64,000 nt of DNA from Candidatus Pullilachnospira intestinigallinarum (GTDB lineage: Bacteria; Bacillota; Clostridia; Lachnospirales; Lachnospiraceae): NCBI GenBank assembly GCA_018711275.1, contig DVIN01000021.1:62001-126000 (forward strand), read 5' to 3'. Position 1 is the stretch's first letter; the number at the start of each line of letters is the position of its first letter. The notes beneath the pieces were generated by a model. It did not search any database, was not told where the DNA came from, and saw only the letters and a list, made by a program, of their open reading frames with translations. Below, piece by piece: positions 9,781 to 17,370 of the stretch. A program made the position numbers and the translations under genes.

Positions 9781-10599
9781 ATGAGAATTGACGCACATGT
9801 ACATATGAACGGAGAAGAAAAAGATTCCGGGAAACTGATGAAAAATCTGGAACGGGCTGGATTTGACGGAGCAGTTCTATTTTCCCCCTCTCCAAATGCG
9901 TTGTTTGGAAAGAAGATGAGTAATCAGGAGAGGCTGGAACATCTGCTTCAATATACCAGAGGGAGAGATCTTCTGTATCCGTTTTACTTTGTAGATCCCA
10001 CAGAAGAAGATGCGGAAGAGCAGGTGAAAGCAGCAAAGGAAGCGGGAGTGAAAGGTTATAAAATTATCTGTAACCATTTTTATCCTGGGGATGAGAGAGC
10101 AATAATGATTTATCAGTGGATTGCGGATCATAAGATGCCGCTGATGTTTCACTCCGGGATCCTTTATGATGGGATTAATGTATCCGGAAAATATAATCGT
10201 CCCTGTGAATTTGAAAGGCTTTTATCCATAAAGGGATTGAAATTCTCCCTTGCTCATATTTCCTGGCCGTGGACTGGTGAGTGCATCGCGGTATTTGGAA
10301 AATTTAACTGTTTTAAAGAACAAAATCCGGACGGAAAAGCTGCCAGTATGTTTTTGGATCTTACTCCGGGAACACCGCCGACATTCCGTGAAGACGCGCT
10401 GCGCCATGTGTTTGGAAATGGATTTCATGTGGATACATGTACTTTCTGGGGAAGCGATAATGTGGCTGAAGATTATAACTGGGAATATGCGAAACAAATC
10501 AGAGAAAGAGATGAGGAGATTTTTGGAAAGCTGGGACTTTCGCAGACATATCAAGATGATATTTTTCAGGGGAATTTCAGAAGATTTCTGGAGGAATAA
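9781..10599 (+). CDS. amidohydrolase-family metal-dependent hydrolase
   Basis: 272 aa, amidohydrolase_2-like TIM barrel. ATG 9781 is preferred over GTG 9772 because AGGTG just upstream then has normal spacing. Metal-ligand motifs visible: RIDAHVHMNG (HxH) at the N-terminus, MFHSGI, LAHISWPW, and a late WGSDNV with the conserved Asp. It is the last gene of the sugar-uptake operon, 13 bases after the permease, so it probably acts on the imported compound or a derivative, for example by deacetylation or lactone/amide hydrolysis. That substrate link is inference only. Confidence 0.8.
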   Translation: MRIDAHVHMNGEEKDSGKLMKNLERAGFDGAVLFSPSPNALFGKKMSNQERLEHLLQYTRGRDLLYPFYFVDPTEEDAEEQVKAAKEAGVKGYKIICNHFYPGDERAIMIYQWIADHKMPLMFHSGILYDGINVSGKYNRPCEFERLLSIKGLKFSLAHISWPWTGECIAVFGKFNCFKEQNPDGKAASMFLDLTPGTPPTFREDALRHVFGNGFHVDTCTFWGSDNVAEDYNWEYAKQIRERDEEIFGKLGLSQTYQDDIFQGNFRRFLEE

Positions 10600-10640
10600 A
10601 ATTTAGGGCAAAAAGATCGTAAAACTTGAGGATCGAATGA

Positions 10641-10672
10641 GAAGGGGAGGCAGCGGCGGGCTGCCTCCCCTC
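10641..10672. terminator. hairpin terminator carrying the right copy of the 17-bp repeat
   Basis: GGGGAGGCAGC at 10644-10654 pairs with GCTGCCTCCCC at 10660-10670 around a GGCGG loop; TCCCCCTCTATTTTAT follows on the plus strand. It lies between convergent genes and may serve both. Bases 10641-10657 are identical to 3124-3140, so one arm of this hairpin is duplicated at the left end of the island. Confidence 0.65.
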
Positions 10673-10677
10673 CCCCT

Positions 10678-11931
10678 CTATTTTATCACATACTTAGTCC
10701 CTCTTCCCCTGCCTTCAATTTTCACAACACCTTTATTAACCATCTCTTTCAACAACTGCGCCGTCTTTGATTTGCCAAACGAAACATAAGGACTGATTTC
10801 GCTAATTGATTTCAACATTGTCTTACTTAAAATCCTGTATATTTTTCTTTCGTCTTCCGTAAGATTCAGGTTTTTCTCGAAAACCGGGAGTACAATCCGG
10901 ATTGCATTTTCCGACACTTCAAAATCCGGCTGTTTTAACCCTTCTTCATAGAGTTGTTTTATTCGTGTAATTCCCGTGCCGAATATTTCCACAAACCCCA
11001 GCCGGTAAAATACATTTGCAAGATTTCTGTTTCTTAGAACAGAGAGTTTTCCCGATAAATACTCATCTTCGGTTATTCCGGATGGCAGTCCGCCCGGGGA
11101 AATAATTTCTATTCGGTCATCAAACATCGAAACTTTTATCTGTGCTTCCACATCCCAAACTCTATGAATCAATGCATTTGCAATTGCTTCTCTGAATGCG
11201 GCCTCCGGTATTTTTTCTACCTTTTTCCTGTCGGCGCCTTGTATTTCTTCGTATTGATAATAATCTTTGAATACCTCCAATGCTTTTTCATATGCTTCCA
11301 AAATGGATATATGGTCAAAGGTGGCTCTCTTATGAATCACACTGATGTTTTCGCCGAACTTTATTATATCAATTCCCGGAAAATGATTTTTATCTGCCAG
11401 AATACCAGCCGCATTGTTGTATCCAATGGTGTTATTATACAAATTAAGAGTTTTCAGGGTATCCTGATTAAAAGTCTCGATCTGAATGTGTTCTTTCAAT
11501 TTCTGTTGCAAAATATCAAACGTCAGTTCCTGATCTTTACACGGCAATTCTTCAAATCTGATATTTTTTCCTTCTAAAATCAGTCTCGACAACTCCAGTG
11601 TGTCAACCTCTATGGTTGCGGTATCATTTCGTTTGTATGCTTTTGATTTATATAAATATGGCTTTTGCAGTCCACTTTTTACAGTCAGTTTTATCGTTCG
11701 GTCATTATTCTGCAATTCCAGTGTGTAATCGGGCTGCGGGGTGATGCTGTCATTAATTTTGTTTTCAATATCCAGACACGCCTGCTTTACATCCGGCAAT
11801 CCTTTGATATTACCGTTGTCATCAACGCAAAAAAAAATTTCTCCGCCATCGTAATTCGAAAAGGCACTTACTGTTTTTAGAAATGTGTTTGTAATCGTTT
11901 CTTTAAATTCTGTTGTTCTTGTTTCACGCAT
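10678..11931 (-). CDS. AlbA_2/Schlafen-like ATP-binding transcriptional regulator
   Basis: 417 aa. The N-terminal about 130 residues form an AlbA_2 (formerly AAA_4) domain (TEFKETI, NYDGGEIFFCVDDNG). The central part has a GHKL-type ATP-binding region (FREAIANALIHRVW, DDRIEIISPGGLP, GTGITRI), and the C-terminus is a winged-helix-like segment. Proteins of this build are usually annotated as predicted DNA-binding regulators; their ligand is rarely known. It is AT-rich like the sugar module, convergent with it, and also lies between addB and addA. GGAAAGGAAG precedes the ATG. A good promoter and a palindrome lie upstream (11965-12012). Confidence 0.85.
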   Translation of the reverse strand: MRETRTTEFKETITNTFLKTVSAFSNYDGGEIFFCVDDNGNIKGLPDVKQACLDIENKINDSITPQPDYTLELQNNDRTIKLTVKSGLQKPYLYKSKAYKRNDTATIEVDTLELSRLILEGKNIRFEELPCKDQELTFDILQQKLKEHIQIETFNQDTLKTLNLYNNTIGYNNAAGILADKNHFPGIDIIKFGENISVIHKRATFDHISILEAYEKALEVFKDYYQYEEIQGADRKKVEKIPEAAFREAIANALIHRVWDVEAQIKVSMFDDRIEIISPGGLPSGITEDEYLSGKLSVLRNRNLANVFYRLGFVEIFGTGITRIKQLYEEGLKQPDFEVSENAIRIVLPVFEKNLNLTEDERKIYRILSKTMLKSISEISPYVSFGKSKTAQLLKEMVNKGVVKIEGRGRGTKYVIK

Positions 11932-11964
11932 ACCCGATGCTTCCTTTCCAATTTTACTGCTTAT

Positions 11965-12012
11965 ATTATACGCAGAAACACGCGAAAAAACAATCGTATT
12001 TTTTTACGATTG
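11965..12012 (-). promoter_or_regulatory. promoter and overlapping palindrome of the AlbA_2 regulator
   Basis: On the minus strand, TTGTTT (11993-11988), a 17-bp spacer and TATAAT (11970-11965) form a good sigma-A promoter. The perfect palindrome CAATCGTA-6 nt-TACGATTG (11991-12012) overlaps the -35 box, the placement expected of a repressor site and possibly autoregulatory. The run of T after it could alternatively make it a plus-strand terminator. Confidence 0.6.
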
Positions 12013-12047
12013 TTTTTATGGCCGTTTTTGGACACGTTTGCTGTGAT

Positions 12048-12144
12048 TTGACACCGTTTTATGAAAAGGTATCAAATTTGTACACATTCTCACCGCCCAA
12101 TCTACAGAAAAAATCCGCCACAGCGCGGATTTTTCCTGTATAAT
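12048..12144 (+). promoter_or_regulatory. addA upstream signals: promoter, hairpin, second -10
   Basis: TTGACA at 12048-12053 and TATCAA at 12070-12075, spaced 16 bp, form a plausible promoter. Downstream AAAAATCCGC (12109-12118) pairs with GCGGATTTTT (12125-12134) around CACAGC: an intrinsic-terminator shape. TATAAT follows at 12139-12144 without a good -35. Either the hairpin attenuates the first promoter or it ends stray transcription before a second one. Since addA is cut off from addB, it needs its own promoter. Confidence 0.5.
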
Positions 12145-12174
12145 AAAATTTGTAATTTTTCAGCAGACCTTTTT

Positions 12175-12262
12175 GGAGATACCTTTATGGCCATACGGCC
12201 GGAACAGGAGGAAATCCCCAGGGGATACCTTTATGGCCATGCGGCCGGAACAGGAGGAAATC
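12175..12262 (+). promoter_or_regulatory. two tandem copies of a hairpin plus ribosome-site leader module before addA
   Basis: Two 42-base copies, 12175-12216 and 12221-12262, 46 bases apart, each run GATACCTTTAT, then hairpin GGCC-ATRC-GGCC, then GGAACAGGAGGAAATC. The second provides the addA ribosome site, 5 bases before ATG 12263. The second copy also has an ATG (12233) in frame with addA that would add MAMRPEQEEI. The ATG of the first copy (12187) is out of frame. Related modules lie before padR, engB, rbr and, more weakly, greA. Confidence 0.75.
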
Positions 12263-15200
12263 ATGCCCGTACAGTGGACAAAAGAACAGCAGCAGGTGAT
12301 TCACCTGACCAACCGGAATATCCTGGTGAGTGCCGCCGCGGGGTCCGGTAAGACGGCGGTGCTGGTGGAGCGGATTCTGACCATGATGACCCGCCGGGAA
12401 AATCCGGTGGATATCGACCGCCTCCTCATCGTGACGTTCACCCGGGCGGCGGCCGGGGAGATGCGGGAGCGGCTGGCGGCGGCGGTGGAGCGGCGGCTTC
12501 AGGAGGAGCCGGACAATGAGCATCTGCAGCGGCAGCAGACGCTGATTCACAACGCCCAGATCAACACCATCGACGGATTCTGCTCCTATGTGATCCGTAA
12601 TTATTTTCACACCATCGATCTGGATCCCGGCTTCCGCACCGCCAGCGAAGGCGAGCTGAAGCTTCTGAAAACCGACGTGGTGCAGGAGGTGCTGGAAGCG
12701 GCCTATGCCCGGGGAGAGGAGCGGTATCACCAGTTTGTGGAGAGTTTTTCTGCCGGAAAGACGGACGAGGGGCTGGGAGAGATGATCCTGCGGCTGTATG
12801 AATTTTCCATGAGCAATCCCTGGCCCGAAGAATGGCTGAACCAGTGCCGGATTCCCTATGAGGCGGAGAATTTCTCCCAGCTTCAGGAGAGCGCCTGGAT
12901 GCAGATGCTCTGGGAGGACGCCGGAAGGGATCTGGCGGAGGCAGACCGGGTATTGACGGAAAATGAGGAGCTGACGGGGCAGGAGGACGGCCCGCATACC
13001 TATGAGGAGGCAGCCCGGGCAGATCGGATGCTGCTGGACGCGCTTTGGGATTTGTGGCGGCAGCGGGATTTTGACGGCCTGGCCGGGACCTTTACCGAGA
13101 TGAAATTCACCGCCCTTTCCAGAAAGAAGGATCCGGAGGCGTCTGAGGAGAAAAAAGAAGCTTTCAAGATGGGGAGGGACCGGTTTAAGGAAATTCTCAA
13201 GGAGATAAAGGAGCGGTATTTCTACGGGAATTCCGAAGAAATCATGGAGGAGCTGGCGGTCTGCCGGGGGCCGGTGGAGGAGCTGATTGATCTGACGCTG
13301 GAGTTTATGGAGGCTTTTGTGGAGAAAAAACGGCAGAAAAACCTGGTGGATTTCTCGGATATGGAGCATTTCGCCCTGAAAATTCTGGTGAAGCGGGGGG
13401 AGGACGGCAGTCTTCAGTACACGGAGGCAGCCGAGGAATTTTCCGACCGGTTTGAGGAGATTCTCATCGACGAATACCAGGACAGCAATCTGGTGCAGGA
13501 GACGCTGCTTACCAGTGTGTCCCGGATTCGCCGGGGTATTTACAATATTTTCATGGTGGGAGATGTGAAGCAGAGCATCTACCGGTTCCGGCTGGCCAGA
13601 CCGGAGCTGTTCATGGAAAAATACGAGACATATTCTCTGGAGGACGGGCCCTGCCAGCGGATTGATCTGCACCGGAATTTCCGAAGCCGCGCTCAGGTGC
13701 TTTCGGGGGTCAACTTTATTTTCCGGCAGATTATGGGGAAAGAGCTGGGCGGTGTGGAGTACGATCAGGCGGCGGCTCTGTATCCCGGCGCGTCCTTTCC
13801 CCCCATGGAAGAGGGGCAGGAGCCGGAGGGTATCCAGGTGCTGCTGACAGAGCTGGATGCCCCGGAGACGGAGGATGACGCCACGGAGCTTACGGCCCAG
13901 GAGCTGGAGGCCAGGGCTGTGGGGGAGGAAATCCGCCGCATGGTGGGCCGGGCGCCGGTGCTGGACAAGGAAACCGGGGAATACCGGATGGCCCGCTATC
14001 GGGACTGCGTGGTGCTTCTTCGGACCATCACCGGCTGGGCGGACGTCTTTGTGCGGGTGCTGATGAATATGGGAATTCCCGCCTACAGCACCTCAAAAAC
14101 CGGATATTTCAGCGCGCTGGAAGTGGTGACGGTGCTGAATTATCTGCACATCTGTGACAATCCCATGCAGGAGATTCCCTTCACCGCCGTGCTGGCCTCC
14201 CCCATGGGCGGCTTCTGCCCGGAGGAACTGGCCCGGATCCGGGGAGAATTTCCCGGCCAGAAGATCTATCTGGCGGCGGAGAGCTACTGGAGGGAAGGAC
14301 CGGATGGGGAGCTGAAGGAAAAGCTGGGGCGCTTTTTCGCGGTTTATGAACGGATCCGCCGGCGGGTGCCGGATACGCCCATCCACCAGCTGATTCACCT
14401 GATCCTCCAGGAGACCGGCTACGGCCTGTACGCTCAGGCCATGCCGGGAGGAGAACAGCGGCAGGCTAATCTGGAAATGCTGGAGGAAAAGGCCATGGAG
14501 TTTGAGGCGACCAGCTACCGGGGGCTTTTCAATTTCATCCGTTATATCGAAAATCTTCAGAAATACCAGGTGGATTTCGGAGAGGTGAGTACCATCGGGG
14601 AAAATGAGGATACGGTTCGGGTCATGAGTATCCACAAAAGCAAGGGGCTGGAATTTCCGGTGGTGTTCGTGTCCGGATTGGGGAAGCGGTTCAACATGAC
14701 TGACGCCAATGCCGGTTTGGTGATTCATCCGGATCTGGGTGTGGGATGCAATGCCGTCCGGCCGGGACTGCGGATCAAGGCGCCGTCCCTGATGCGCCAG
14801 GTGATCCAGAAACAGCTGAAACTGGAGAGCCTGGGAGAAGAACTGCGTGTGCTGTATGTGGCGCTGACCCGGGCGAAGGAGCGGCTGATTCTCACCGGAA
14901 CCGTGGAAAAACTGGATCAGAAAGCAGCCCAGTGGCACCGGCTTTACGGACAGACCCAGGAGCGGCTGCCCTACGGGATTCTGGAGGGCGCCTCCTCTTT
15001 CTGGGGCTGGATCCTTCCGGCGTTGGCCCGCCATCCGGCCTTTGACGTCATCTGGCAGCGGATTGGCCGGACGCCGGATCCGGTGCATGTCTGCCGGAAA
15101 GATGAAGCCCGGTTTACGGTCCGCTGTGTGCGGGGAGCTTCCCAGACACAGGAGGAGCTGACTCGTCAGATGTACCGGGACGAGCGACGGCATCAGCTGC

Positions 15201-15964
15201 TGGAAAAACGGGAGACCATGGAGGGAGACCGTGAACTGAGACAGAAACTGGACCGGCGGTTTTCCTGGGAGTATCCCTATGCCTTTCTTCAGGAAATCCC
15301 GGCGGTGGTCAGTGTGTCTGAACTGAAGCGTGCTTCCATGGAAATGGAGGATTTTCAGGGAGAACAGCTGTTTCCGGAGGATGCCCCCAACTTGGTTCCG
15401 GCCTTTATGCAGACGGAGGAGCAGGAACTGGTGGGAAGCGACCGGGGAACCGCCTACCACCGCTTCCTGGAAGGACTGGATTACGGAAATGCCGCAAGCG
15501 AGGAAGCCGTCCGGCGGCAGTTGGATCAGATGACCGCGGACGGAAAACTGACGGAGCCCATGGCGGCGTCCATTCGCCCGGGACAGATCCTGTGGTTTGC
15601 CGGTTCGCCTCTGGGCAGGCGCATGGCCCGGGCGCAGGCGGCGGGACGTCTGGTGCGGGAGCAGCAGTTTGTGATGGAAATCCCCGCCTCCGAGAAGAAT
15701 CCCCTCTGGGATACCGAAGAGCAGATCCTGGTGCAGGGAGTGATCGACGCGTTTTTTGAGGAAGCGGATGGTCTGGTGCTGGTGGATTATAAAACCGATT
15801 ACGTTCAAAAGGGGCAGGAGGAGCTTCTGCTGAAAAAATATCAGACCCAGCTGGACTATTATCGGAAAGCCCTGGGACGGATCACCGGAAAGCCGGTGCG
15901 GGAGACTTGGATTTATTCCTTCGGACTGGGAAAGGCGCTGGCGGTGCCGGAAGAGGGAAATTGA
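12263..15964 (+). CDS. addA: AddA, ATP-dependent helicase/nuclease subunit A
   Basis: 1233 aa UvrD-like helicase with a C-terminal RecB-family nuclease, the catalytic partner of AddB in double-strand break repair. Start ATG 12263 has AGGAGG at ideal spacing; the frame is open further upstream. Helicase motifs: SAAAGSGKTAVL (Walker A, Lys30), LIDEYQDSN (Walker B), GDVKQSIYRFR, VMSIHKSKGLEFPVV and LRVLYVALTRAKERL. Nuclease motif: GVIDAFFEEADGLVLVDYKTD near the end. Full length for the family. It is normally cotranscribed with addB; here it has its own leader and the partner gene is 9.6 kb upstream. Confidence 0.97.
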   Translation: MPVQWTKEQQQVIHLTNRNILVSAAAGSGKTAVLVERILTMMTRRENPVDIDRLLIVTFTRAAAGEMRERLAAAVERRLQEEPDNEHLQRQQTLIHNAQINTIDGFCSYVIRNYFHTIDLDPGFRTASEGELKLLKTDVVQEVLEAAYARGEERYHQFVESFSAGKTDEGLGEMILRLYEFSMSNPWPEEWLNQCRIPYEAENFSQLQESAWMQMLWEDAGRDLAEADRVLTENEELTGQEDGPHTYEEAARADRMLLDALWDLWRQRDFDGLAGTFTEMKFTALSRKKDPEASEEKKEAFKMGRDRFKEILKEIKERYFYGNSEEIMEELAVCRGPVEELIDLTLEFMEAFVEKKRQKNLVDFSDMEHFALKILVKRGEDGSLQYTEAAEEFSDRFEEILIDEYQDSNLVQETLLTSVSRIRRGIYNIFMVGDVKQSIYRFRLARPELFMEKYETYSLEDGPCQRIDLHRNFRSRAQVLSGVNFIFRQIMGKELGGVEYDQAAALYPGASFPPMEEGQEPEGIQVLLTELDAPETEDDATELTAQELEARAVGEEIRRMVGRAPVLDKETGEYRMARYRDCVVLLRTITGWADVFVRVLMNMGIPAYSTSKTGYFSALEVVTVLNYLHICDNPMQEIPFTAVLASPMGGFCPEELARIRGEFPGQKIYLAAESYWREGPDGELKEKLGRFFAVYERIRRRVPDTPIHQLIHLILQETGYGLYAQAMPGGEQRQANLEMLEEKAMEFEATSYRGLFNFIRYIENLQKYQVDFGEVSTIGENEDTVRVMSIHKSKGLEFPVVFVSGLGKRFNMTDANAGLVIHPDLGVGCNAVRPGLRIKAPSLMRQVIQKQLKLESLGEELRVLYVALTRAKERLILTGTVEKLDQKAAQWHRLYGQTQERLPYGILEGASSFWGWILPALARHPAFDVIWQRIGRTPDPVHVCRKDEARFTVRCVRGASQTQEELTRQMYRDERRHQLLEKRETMEGDRELRQKLDRRFSWEYPYAFLQEIPAVVSVSELKRASMEMEDFQGEQLFPEDAPNLVPAFMQTEEQELVGSDRGTAYHRFLEGLDYGNAASEEAVRRQLDQMTADGKLTEPMAASIRPGQILWFAGSPLGRRMARAQAAGRLVREQQFVMEIPASEKNPLWDTEEQILVQGVIDAFFEEADGLVLVDYKTDYVQKGQEELLLKKYQTQLDYYRKALGRITGKPVRETWIYSFGLGKALAVPEEGN

Positions 15965-16344
15965 TTTTCTGAAAATCTTTTCCCGGCACTGCCGATGATT
16001 CATACCAGTGGAAAGTTCGCGCAGCGTACTTTGCCCCTGTCGGATTCCAAATGCAGACGGCGGCTAAGGTGGATACCGCCGCTTCTGCAGGCCGCGAAAT
16101 GTGGAAAAAGGTCCTGAGAGATCCTTCCATCCGTGGAGCATAACCAAAAATGTCAGTCAGACAAAAAACAGAAACAGTTTCCCAGTTGATTTTGAGACGG
16201 AAGAAGCAACGGAACGGCTGCCGGATCAAATAAGAATCCTTTAGCCAACCGGCAGGATGACCGCTGAAAATCAGGAATCTGCCAGCTCAACTGATAAAAT
16301 AGGCGAGAGGTACGGCAGGAAACGTATTTTTTACATATTCTTCG
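15965..16344. other. gene-free stretch after addA with an orphan leader-like hairpin
   Basis: No convincing coding frame. GGCGG/CCGCC arms around 16062-16084 can form a hairpin, possibly the addA terminator, but no T-run follows. At 16235-16262 GAATCCTTTA is followed by GCC-AACC-GGC and AGGATG. This resembles the hairpin-ribosome-site module found before addA, padR, engB and rbr, but here without a gene. Confidence 0.4.
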
Positions 16345-16738
16345 TTTATAACCGTCCAGTATGGCCGGCCGGAACAGTTATAGCTCCAGGACTTTTGATC
16401 TTAACCGTTCAGTTCAGCCAGCCGGAACGGTTATAGCTCCATGTTCTTCGATTATAACCGTTCAGTATAGCCAGTCAGAACGGTTATAATTCTAGGTTCT
16501 TCGTTTATAACCGTCCAGTTCAGCCAGCCGAAACGGTTATAACTCTAGGTTTTTCGATTATAACCGTTCAGTTCAGCCAGCCGGAACGGTTATAATTCTA
16601 GGTTCTTCGTTTATAACCGTCCGGTTCAGTCAGCCAGAACGGTTATAGCTCCATGTTCTTCGTTTATAACCGTTTAGTATAGCCAGTCAGAACGGTTATA
16701 ACTCCACATCCTTTGATTATAACCGTCCAAACAGCAGG
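16345..16738. repeat. tandem array 1: eight units of exactly 53 bp with an internal inverted repeat
   Basis: The anchor CCG recurs at 16352, 16405, 16458, 16511, 16564, 16617, 16670 and 16723, each step exactly 53 bp. A full unit holds TATAACCGTTC, a 14-base middle, and GAACGGTTATA, an 11-bp inverted repeat; the 30-bp core is AACCGT-N18-ACGGTT. The 23-bp inter-core stretch (such as ATAGCTCCATGTTCTTCG plus ATTAT) varies slightly. Middles alternate between an AGTTCAGCCAGCCG and an AGTATAGCCAGTCA type. The right arm of one unit can also pair with the left arm of the next. No coding frame crosses it. Array 2 at 40442 has the same geometry. Confidence 0.92.
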
Positions 16739-16827
16739 CATCCGAAAGCAGTAGAACCAAACAACCAGTCATCCCACGGGATTCAGACAGCATTTCTTAA
16801 GAACAACTTAAGATTCCATGAACCCTG

Positions 16828-16859
16828 TTGACATACAATATTATATGCCATATAGTATT
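16828..16859 (+). promoter_or_regulatory. padR operon promoter with PadR-type palindromic operator
   Basis: TTGACA at 16828-16833, 17-bp spacer, TATAGT at 16851-16856. AATATTATAT (16837-16846) and ATATAGTATT (16850-16859) form a palindrome with 9 of 10 matching pairs around GCC, covering spacer and -10 box. AT-rich palindromes like this are typical PadR targets, so autorepression by the first gene of the operon is likely. Confidence 0.75.
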
Positions 16860-17006
16860 AAACAAGAAACAATATTACAGAGAATATAAGTTACAGCCGC
16901 GGAGGAGAAGAGACAGACCGGAACAGGAAAACCCCATGCCATGTCACATCTGCACCCGCCGCGGCGCAAGGTCAAGGAAACGGCAAGGGATGGTGAGTGA
17001 GACCCT

Positions 17007-17049
17007 AAAGGATAGTTTTATGCCCATACGGCCGGAAAGAGAGGAAACA
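17007..17049 (+). promoter_or_regulatory. hairpin plus ribosome-site leader module before padR
   Basis: AGGATAGTTTTATG, then GCC-CATAC-GGC hairpin, then GGAAAGAGAGGAAACA just before ATG 17050. It is clearly related to the two copies before addA. Its internal ATG (17020) is in frame with padR and would add ten residues, MPIRPEREET. The transcript leader from the promoter to here is about 190 bases. Confidence 0.65.
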
Positions 17050-17367
17050 ATGGTATTTAATACAGGTTCTGCACTGCTGGACGCCATCGTGCTGGCGGTG
17101 GTGGCCCGATCCAAAGAAGGGACTTACGGTTATAAGATCACCCAGGACGTCCGTCAGGTGATCGACATTTCCGAGTCCACCCTGTATCCCGTACTGCGCA
17201 GGCTTCAGAAGGATGACTGCCTGATGGTCTACGATATGGAATTTGGCGGGAGAAACAGAAGATACTATAAGCTGACAGACAGAGGAAATGCACAGCTTCA
17301 GCTGTACCGGTCGGAGTGGGCCAACTACTCCTCCAGGATTACACAGCTGTTTGAGGGGAGGATATAA
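17050..17367 (+). CDS. PadR family transcriptional regulator
   Basis: 105 aa winged-helix repressor. The PadR fold is seen in LDAIVLAVVARSKEGTYGYKITQ, SESTLYPVLRRLQKDDCL and GGRNRRYYKLTDRG. It is the first gene of a PadR-DUF1700-DUF4097-PspC operon, a common Firmicute arrangement thought to respond to envelope stress. Start chosen at ATG 17050 behind GAGAGGAA; an in-frame ATG 30 bases earlier lies inside the leader module. It probably binds the palindrome at 16837-16859. Confidence 0.93.
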   Translation: MVFNTGSALLDAIVLAVVARSKEGTYGYKITQDVRQVIDISESTLYPVLRRLQKDDCLMVYDMEFGGRNRRYYKLTDRGNAQLQLYRSEWANYSSRITQLFEGRI

Positions 17368-17370
17368 AGG

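Noticed and set aside
3124..10657. integrative element or prophage
   Set aside because: Direct repeats are present, but there is no integrase, transposase or phage gene, so the mechanism stays open.
12187..12351. small gene starting in the first leader module
   Set aside because: The frame runs into addA out of phase and is not kept in the other copies of the module.
16345..16738. CRISPR array
   Set aside because: The stretches between cores are nearly identical from unit to unit, so there are no unique spacers, and no cas gene is present.
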